Below, piece after piece: positions 61,101 to 64,000 of a DNA stretch of 64,000 nucleotides (within the stretch, counting starts at the first letter, position 1; each line of letters opens with the position of its first letter). The notes under the pieces are model-generated. The model did no database searches, was not told the DNA's origin, and worked only from the letters and a program-made list of their open reading frames with translations. The stretch comes from Albula goreensis. Taxonomy: Eukaryota > Chordata > Actinopteri > Albuliformes > Albulidae. The stretch is taken from positions 37,402,052 through 37,466,051 of the forward strand of contig CM040747.1 in assembly GCA_022829145.1 (NCBI GenBank). Direction: 5' to 3'. The translations under genes and the position numbers were made by a program.

Positions 61101-62844
61101 TACCTCTGTCACCTGGTGGACACACTCAGGAGGGATCTGATTGGCTGCTGCTGGTCGGGAGGTGATCCAGAGGAGAGCAGAGGGAAGCAGATTGCCCTTA
61201 ATGAGGTTGGTCAGCAGCACATCCACTGATGCTGACTCTGTTACATCCCAGCAGATTTCATTGTTGTGGAAATCTAGAGGAAGTCGACACTCATCCAGAC
61301 CATCAAAGATGAACACAACTTTGACTTCATCATGTTCTACACTTTCAATCTCTTTCAGATCTGGAAAGTAGTGCTGGAGAAGTTGCATCAGACTGAATTC
61401 TCTCTCCTTCTTTAAGTTCAGATCTCGGAAAGGAAGAGTGAAGATTAAATTAATATCCCGATTGGCTTTTCCTTCTGCCCAGTCCAGAATGAACTTCTGC
61501 ACAGAGACAGTTTTCCCAATGCCAGCGATGCCCTTTGTAAGCACAGTTCTGATGTGTTTCTCCTGTCCAGGTAAAGGTTTAAAGATGTCATTGCAGAGGA
61601 TTGCAGCCTCCGGTGTGGTTTGTCTCTTGGATGCTGCCTCAATCTGTCTGAGCTCATGTTCATTATTGACCCCCCCACCTCCCCCCTCTGTGATGTAGAG
61701 CTCTGTATAGATCTCATTGAGGAGGGTTGGGTGGCCCTGCTGTACCAAACCTTCAAATATGCATTCAAACTTCTTCTTCAGATCAGATTTCAGTGTCTGT
61801 TGTGCTCTTGTGAGTTTTTCTGAGAAGAGGAAATATGACAGATAATTTACTTACATTTTAAAAAATAATTCGTTGAAAAAAAGTATTATAAACTTTTCCC
61901 CTTGACACAATATTTTACACAAGTCTGTCACACAGTGTGTTACACATCACACCAACAATCTGCACAAATGGTGAACAGAAATAGATTCTGCCTTGTTCAT
62001 GAAGACACACCAGAGTAGGGGAACTATAGAGCGTAAGGTGTTACCAACGTGAAATGAGATTAAGAGATGAAGTGAATCTATGAGTTTAAGTGAACATGTA
62101 AAGACAGATAATACTAGATCCATATACATATAAACCCATCATATCAGGATAAATAATCAGGTATATCTGCTCTAAACTGTATAGGCAGCTTCACAACCTG
62201 GTGCCGAGGGCCAGTCAGTTTAGATGAAATTTCAGAACTTTTTCTACATATGTTAAGATCACATAATTCTATGAGCTTATTAACAGTAATAATATCATAA
62301 ATTGGGTTCCATCCTGATTGGCCATTGCACAATCACTCCTTCAAATCAGTACTTTGCTCTATCTGCTTCTCTTTCAGACATTAAACTGCTAAACTGATTC
62401 TGCCACAGCTTTTTAAATCTGCATTAATGAGCTTTTTCCAACACTTATATCCTTACATAAGGGCCCTGTGTGTTGCACATCTCTCTCAGGGCCAGGTTTA
62501 CTAAGGAATAGTCACAGCACAAACACATTCACTCTTTAGTGGCTTGTTTGCAGTTGCTAATACTGATACATTAATGACTTATTTACATAAAATAGTGTCT
62601 TACTCTTCTGCTCATCTCTCTCCAGTGAGTCAGCGAGATCCATCGTCTTCATTTTCCTCAGGATGTGGAGTGTGAACTTCAGAGATCTCTCACTGCCACA
62701 GGTCTCCAGCATCTTCTCAACTACATGCAGGGCCTCAAGGTCCTCCTGTTGTCTCTCAGAGCATTGTGGGTAATACTGACTCAGATGGCTCTGAAACTGT
62801 TTCAACTCCTCCTTCTTCAACTTCATCAGAGTGTGTTGGAGAGA
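33584..62844 (-). CDS. NLR-family receptor gene (PYD-like, FISNA-NACHT, LRR, B30.2), whole gene
   Basis: Predicted intracellular innate immune sensor of the large fish NLR family that ends in B30.2. Exons on the minus strand: 62604-62844, 60031-61819, 51430-51603, 36127-36300, 35584-35745, 34620-34666, 33584-34188. Junction phases (1, 2, 2, 2, 2, 1) agree at every splice and no stop interrupts the chain, giving roughly 1060 residues. By family knowledge the death-fold would recruit adaptors, NACHT binds nucleotide and oligomerises, and LRR/B30.2 sense ligand. The gene covers over 29 kb because introns of 8.4 and 15.1 kb hold LINEs, hAT, an LTR and an assembly gap; an extra LRR exon could be missing in the gap. 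The first exon(s) upstream of 62844 are not settled. Confidence 0.85.
34620..34666 (-). CDS. NLR 47-nt linker exon between LRR and B30.2
   Basis: Reads [15 protein letters not shown] between a CCTACAG acceptor and a GTGAGT donor (34614-34619). The VDHGGE...KPG linker before B30.2 is the signature of fish NLR genes. Its phase 2 start and phase 1 end match both neighbours. Confidence 0.88.
34701..35592. repeat. 45-bp minisatellite filling an NLR intron, about 20 units
   Basis: Unit cagtgtgtctatgaggtgca... of exactly 45 bp; it takes up nearly the whole 917-bp intron between the last LRR exon and the linker exon. Each unit holds acttac, which is GTAAGT on the gene strand: the real donor of the LRR exon is the last copy of the array. 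One unit (near 34770) has GTAGGT instead. Long plus-strand open frames here are by-products of the 45-bp period. Confidence 0.97.
35584..35745 (-). CDS. NLR leucine-rich repeat exon 3
   Basis: 162 nt, acceptor CTCTCTGCAG, donor GCT|GTAAGT. Reads [18 protein letters not shown] then [19 protein letters not shown] and KLDTLTL. 12 nt shorter than its two sister exons (174 nt), with the loss near its 3' end, next to the minisatellite. Phase 2 at both ends. Confidence 0.9.
36127..36300 (-). CDS. NLR leucine-rich repeat exon 2
   Basis: 174 nt (58 codons), acceptor CTCTCCACAG, donor GG|GTGAGT, phase 2 at both ends. Reads [44 protein letters not shown]: the two-LRR unit typical of fish NLRs. Confidence 0.92.
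36301..37239. other. NLR intron, no other gene recognised
   Basis: Starts with a CA microsatellite (36308-36331). 36915-37230 has a short Lys-rich open frame ([20 protein letters not shown] and [15 protein letters not shown]) that may be mobile-element debris; I do not recognise it. Confidence 0.45.
37240..39018 (+). mobile_element. LINE copy 1: ORF1 (coiled coil, minisatellite, start of SGNH)
   Basis: Plus-strand ORF1 of the window's main LINE family, with stops. N-terminal part [18 protein letters not shown] and [16 protein letters not shown]; coiled coil [18 protein letters not shown] and [19 protein letters not shown] (38010-38160); Pro/Thr-rich linker; an 18-bp minisatellite (about 38440-38890); then [33 protein letters not shown], where it breaks off at 39018. 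Lies within the large NLR intron, opposite in strand to the NLR gene. Confidence 0.85.
38440..38890 (+). repeat. 18-bp minisatellite inside LINE copy 1 ORF1
   Basis: Units of the form ccctaatcacactacacc / ccctccaatcacactaca, mostly 18 bp with some 16-17-bp variants that break the frame. In frame the unit codes for a six-residue Asn-His-Thr-Thr-Pro-Pro/Ser repeat. Confidence 0.93.
39019..39985. other. Unidentified insertion between two LINE copies
   Basis: Starts abruptly (gtggtctagggtaggccagc) inside the SGNH part of LINE copy 1 and runs to the truncated 3' end of LINE copy 2, which lies in the opposite orientation. More GC-rich in the middle (39480-39620). No domain or terminal repeat recognised; possibly an LTR or other element fragment. 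Confidence 0.35.
39986..40556 (-). mobile_element. LINE copy 2: ORF2 endonuclease fragment
   Basis: APE-type endonuclease on the minus strand in two frames: [36 protein letters not shown], then [18 protein letters not shown] (GDLNAR motif) and [14 protein letters not shown]. It is interrupted at 40556/40557 by a hAT end, and its ORF1 continues beyond at 41829-45600. Divergence after ALSQ marks truncation near 40020. Confidence 0.85.
40557..41820 (-). mobile_element. hAT transposon fragment nested in LINE copy 2
   Basis: Left end caggggtcggcaaccc is the terminal repeat of a widespread hAT group. On the minus strand are transposase pieces: [15 protein letters not shown] and [12 protein letters not shown] (41527-41718), and [20 protein letters not shown] with [17 protein letters not shown] (41176-41460), the C-terminal dimerisation region. 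The other end is not visible, so it is a fragment. It separates the endonuclease from the ORF1 of LINE copy 2. Confidence 0.85.
41829..42608 (-). CDS. LINE copy 2 ORF1 C-terminal part: SGNH-hydrolase-like domain
   Basis: 260-codon open frame, continuous with the minisatellite upstream. Blocks: [17 protein letters not shown] (Ser of block I in D-S-N), [16 protein letters not shown] (block III, T-N-D), [15 protein letters not shown], and [21 protein letters not shown] (Asp-x-x-His of block V). Such esterase-like domains are known in ORF1 proteins of some CR1 and L2 LINEs. The tail is Pro-rich and ends in a 13-residue duplication ([11 protein letters not shown] twice). The domain has stayed open, unlike the rest of the element. 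This is retrotransposon, not host, coding sequence. Confidence 0.8.
   Translation of the reverse strand: MALPKHTVHPRHTVAPSTDTAFLTDSNRKHVDMRRMFPERRVCKLWCPTTKSALQQLSDSILGNPGTIIIHTRTNDLASQWEGVAASVIGVAERATQRFPRAKIIISTLLPRADVSQHTMNSINSQLSRGCSQLANKHLVHHPNLNAQHLCDRVHRNEQEVKIFAKYLRDTALGRQPASHSPIPKHSRHGTQRIHVPRRTGPTQHQGRGRMPTLPTPLPPPPHNPTLSTAAQHTQPGLSYAAAQHTQPGLSYAAAAYQQ
42609..44880 (-). repeat. 18-bp minisatellite inside LINE copy 2 ORF1, split by a solo LTR
   Basis: About 1.6 kb of tgtgattggagggtgtag-type units in two blocks (42609-42992 and 43658-44880). On the element's sense strand the unit gives the six-residue Asn-His-Thr-Thr-Pro-Pro/Ser repeat, and the 43636-44490 part is open for some 280 codons. 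Much longer than in copies 1 and 3, so it has expanded after or during insertion. Confidence 0.93.
42993..43657 (+). mobile_element. Solo LTR, 665 bp
   Basis: Non-repeat block inside the minisatellite. Starts TGTAACTGTCTC and ends GTAGCTACA (TG...CA), and is flanked by GGAGG on both sides (42988-42992, 43658-43662), the 5-bp target duplication expected of an LTR element. An AATAAA (about 43594) lies about 60 bases before the end, as in the R region of a plus-strand LTR. No internal coding part remains. Because the surrounding repeat contains ggaggtgta, the exact ends may shift by a few bases. Confidence 0.7.
44900..45600 (-). mobile_element. LINE copy 2: ORF1 coiled-coil part
   Basis: Minus strand: coiled coil [20 protein letters not shown] and [19 protein letters not shown] (44939-45214), and upstream (45215-45540) the stretch matching copy 1 (counterpart of its 37780-38100). 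One stop in the helix (ctactctgtctg near 45281) and other frame breaks. Together with 41829-44880 this is one ORF1, about 3.7 kb long because of the expanded repeat and LTR. Confidence 0.85.
45601..47111. other. NLR intron, no gene recognised
   Basis: No exon or element I can name. Ends at the assembly gap. Confidence 0.45.
47112..47611. other. Assembly gap, 500 N
   Basis: Exactly 500 N, a conventional filler length, so the true size is unknown. It lies in the 15-kb NLR intron between LRR exons 1 and 2; an LRR exon or more repeat could be hidden. Confidence 0.99.
47680..47905 (+). mobile_element. Tc1-like transposase fragment (helix-turn-helix part)
   Basis: Plus strand reads [21 protein letters not shown] followed, after stops, by [15 protein letters not shown]: the N-terminal DNA-binding region of a Tc1 transposase. 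No ends seen. It abuts LINE copy 3. Confidence 0.7.
47906..50650 (+). mobile_element. LINE copy 3: internally deleted, carries reverse transcriptase
   Basis: Begins at the phrase atatctaaacaagctacacg also found in copy 1 (38371), runs through a short minisatellite (47970-48060) and the SGNH start ([14 protein letters not shown], to 48175), then jumps to ORF2 just before the RT, so part of ORF1 and the endonuclease are deleted. After the RT, 50315-50641 carries a C-terminal zinc-binding motif (ICDHC...HFLLNC). Stops and frameshifts are present. Plus strand, within the NLR intron. Confidence 0.87.
48646..49800 (+). pseudogene. LINE copy 3 reverse transcriptase, frameshifted
   Basis: 330-codon open part: [73 protein letters not shown] (first Asp motif), [20 protein letters not shown]. 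The catalytic YADD box follows at about 49570-49590 but in another frame, so a frameshift lies just before it. Later [20 protein letters not shown] marks the thumb. Enzyme would copy LINE RNA into the chromosome; this copy is dead. Confidence 0.9.
50651..51429. other. NLR intron, no gene recognised
   Basis: Nothing supportable between the end of LINE copy 3 and LRR exon 1. Confidence 0.45.
51430..51603 (-). CDS. NLR leucine-rich repeat exon 1
   Basis: 174 nt, acceptor TTCTTTCAG, donor GG|GTGAGT; phase 2 at both ends, which completes the AA left by the NACHT exon to a Lys codon. Reads [46 protein letters not shown]. Confidence 0.92.
52167..52352. repeat. Direct repeat, first copy (second at 53164-53345)
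   Basis: atcagcagtgcagcgt...ctgttctgatggtgatcatt through cattttttgatgt is repeated about 1 kb later with some 10% difference. About 810 bp of single-copy sequence lies between. Neither copy codes for anything I recognise. Confidence 0.8.
53164..53345. repeat. Direct repeat, second copy
   Basis: Second copy of 52167-52352, same orientation. Could be a local duplication or the ends of an unknown element. Confidence 0.8.
53400..55900. other. NLR intron; short open frames, no gene assigned
   Basis: More GC-rich at 54980-55350, with overlapping open frames of 76-103 codons (for example [20 protein letters not shown], 55203-55448) that I cannot identify; they may be the ORF1 end of the LINE whose endonuclease follows at 55.9 kb. 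55507-55527 is a 20-base A run. Confidence 0.4.
55900..56330 (+). mobile_element. LINE endonuclease 3' part, L1/Tx1-like
   Basis: Plus strand: [36 protein letters not shown], and [12 protein letters not shown] are the closing motifs of an L1-type endonuclease (W-R...P....T-W-S, S-R-I-D-R, G-Y-W-K-L-N). A different LINE from the 37-51 kb family. The RT does not follow, as a DNA element begins at 56418. Confidence 0.65.
56418..58664. mobile_element. Non-autonomous DNA transposon with terminal inverted repeats
   Basis: Ends tgggcctcatttatcaaacg and the complement of ttgatgaatgaggccca mirror each other; inner parts keep partial inverted similarity (ttcgtaaatgc, tttatcaaa). About 2.25 kb with no transposase. 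57844-57910 has a short tandem duplication (ggaggatcctaattacctag). The open frame 57959-58324 has no known domain. Superfamily not certain; PIF/Harbinger-like is a guess, as I could not fix the target duplication. Confidence 0.65.
58665..60030. other. NLR intron, no gene recognised
   Basis: Possible continuation of LINE debris after the DNA element; nothing nameable. Confidence 0.4.
60031..61819 (-). CDS. NLR central exon: FISNA and NACHT domains
   Basis: 1789-nt exon, fully open (596 codons). Acceptor CTTCTCAG before 61819; donor AA|GTGAGT (60025-60030). [59 protein letters not shown]: Walker [26 protein letters not shown], Walker [28 protein letters not shown] (sensor Arg), [17 protein letters not shown], then winged-helix and HD2 parts with [17 protein letters not shown]. 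ATPase-driven oligomerisation is the known role of the domain. The FISNA loop has five Gly in a row (EGGGGGV). Every key motif is present, so the protein looks functional. Confidence 0.95.
62604..62844 (-). CDS. NLR N-terminal exon: PYD-like death-fold
   Basis: 241 nt, acceptor TTTATTTCAG, donor A|GTAAGA; phase 0 to phase 1, matching the FISNA exon. Reads [20 protein letters not shown], then [14 protein letters not shown] and [20 protein letters not shown], the helix pattern of pyrin-type domains in fish NLRs (EELKxFxxxL ... ALxxTLxILxxMxxxDLAxxL). It would bind adaptors through death-fold contacts. Its acceptor is the last of six copies in a 40-bp tandem repeat. An in-frame ATG lies seven codons in, but an upstream exon is likely. 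Confidence 0.8.
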
Positions 62845-63060
62845 CTGAAATAAACACATGAACAGGAGTGCTGTATCAGAGTGTCTGAAATAAACACATG
62901 AAGAGGTGTGCTGTATCAGAGAGACTGAAATAAACACATGAACAGGAGTGCTGTATCAGAGTGTCTGAAATAAACACATGAAGAGTTGTGCTGTATCTGA
63001 GTGACTGAAATAAACACATGAAGAGGTGTGCTGTACCAGAGAAGCTGAAATAATCACATG
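62841..63060. repeat. 40-bp tandem repeat duplicating a splice acceptor, about 6 units
   Basis: Units begin at 62841, 62881, 62921, 62961, 63001 and 63041 (…ctgaaataaacacatgaa…). On the gene strand each carries a TGTTTATTTCAG-type acceptor; the unit touching the exon is the one in use. Confidence 0.95.
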
Positions 63061-63334
63061 AAGAAGTGTAATTGAATTCTTTTGTGAATCTGGATAAATA
63101 GACTGCTGCATATCATTATGCAAGACAAACTGTGCTCGCCATGTCCGCTGCAGATTCTCAGGTTCCCAAATGCTCGCCATTTTTCAGTCCCAGGAATTTT
63201 TTATGCCCCAGAAAAGGCTGAAGTAACATTTAAATGCTTATGATAAAAGGGATGAATCTGGTCCTGGATGATTGGCTGAAACCACATTCCAGCTCTGTGT
63301 TTATTCTTGTGTTGTGCTCCAAACGAGGAGTGTG

Positions 63335-63620
63335 TTCCCTGCAACCTACACCCTGTAAGTGTGTTCCCTGCATTACACCCTGTGAGTGCGTTCCCTGCAC
63401 CCTACACCATGTGAGAGTGGCCCCTGCACCCTACAGCCTTGGTGTTCCCTGCTCTCTACACCCTGTGAGTGTGTTCCCTGCACCCTACACCCTGTGAGTG
63501 TGTTCCCTGCACCCTATACCCTGTGAGTGTGTTCCCTGCACCCTACACCCTGTGAGTGTGTTCCCTGCACCCTACACCATGTGAGTGTGTTCCCTGCACC
63601 CTACACCCTGTGCTTCTGTC
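63335..63620. repeat. 29-bp minisatellite
   Basis: Units gtgttccctgcaccctacac + cctgtgagt, about 9-10 imperfect copies. Non-coding; open frames here are repeat artefacts. Confidence 0.9.
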
Positions 63621-64000
63621 CCTTGCTCTCTAAACCCTGCACTAGTAGAGAGTGTTGTATGTGTGTAACTGTAATCTACTGTAATCTGTATGAAATTGTG
63701 ATTCATTAGAATTAGGGGTTTTTAGCAGAGCACTTCCTTTGAATGTGTGCAATTACACCACATCAGAATGAGAGGTTAGTCATTCTAATAGTTATGAGCA
63801 TGAAAAAAGAGTTGATATAAAGAATATTCTCCAAGCCAAACCCCATGATGATTAATATATAGATAAAGAGATATCACACCTTTTTTGTGAGATTTACAGC
63901 CATACACTGCTCTCTCCCCTCTGGACTCTTCTGTCCCAGACAGCTGGACTCTGCTGATTGCTGGACCCTGCAAAGAGGTTTGTGAGGAATCAGAGATCCA

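Noticed and set aside
63234..63709. Cys-rich plus-strand open frames (CVPCTLHHV-type repeats)
   Set aside because: Translation of the 29-bp minisatellite; no conserved protein features.

Overview
The window looks like ray-finned fish DNA, most likely teleost. It carries an immunoglobulin light-chain locus of the kappa-like fish type (V with 12-bp-spacer RSS, J with 23-bp-spacer RSS), a fish-type NLR gene (death-fold, FISNA-NACHT, LRR exons, B30.2), Tc1/mariner, hAT and BEL/Pao relics, and several copies of a LINE with a coiled-coil/SGNH ORF1. Species cannot be read from the sequence.

Left part (about 1-29.4 kb): light-chain locus. Six V segments (four open, two pseudogenes) all lie on the minus strand at 1.3-1.8, 6.6-7.2, 15.1-15.6, 16.5-17.1, 21.3-21.8 and 25.7-26.2 kb. 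Three J segments (10.6-11.4 kb) and one C exon (12.6-12.9 kb) lie on the plus strand between them. Every V RSS and every J RSS points the same way, so any V-J joining must go by inversion. All V leaders and promoters (octamer, TATA-like box) are nearly identical. Two octamers and two CAGCTG E-boxes 0.8-1 kb past the C exon are a candidate 3' enhancer. The C exon as written has three one-base frame breaks, so it is either a pseudogene or carries assembly errors.

Right part (33.6-62.8 kb): one NLR gene on the minus strand. Its exons can be followed by splice sites and phase: death-fold (62.6-62.8), FISNA-NACHT (60.0-61.8), three LRR exons (51.5, 36.2, 35.7), a 47-nt linker exon (34.6) and a terminal B30.2 exon (33.6-34.2). 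All phases agree and the reading frame is open. Its introns have been swollen by transposons, and two of its splice junctions sit at the edges of tandem repeats whose units copy a splice site.

Mobile DNA fills the rest. One LINE family is present in at least five fragments (3.2-4.2, 32.5-32.8, 37.2-39.0, 40.0-45.6 and 47.9-50.7 kb). Its ORF1 reads coiled coil, then an 18-bp in-frame minisatellite giving a six-residue repeat, then an SGNH-hydrolase-like domain; ORF2 has an endonuclease and reverse transcriptase. The 40-45.6 kb copy is interrupted by a hAT fragment and by a 665-bp solo LTR inside its minisatellite. Two Tc1-like elements with both ends visible lie at 7.94-9.56 and 30.27-31.91 kb. 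A 500-N assembly gap lies at 47112-47611.
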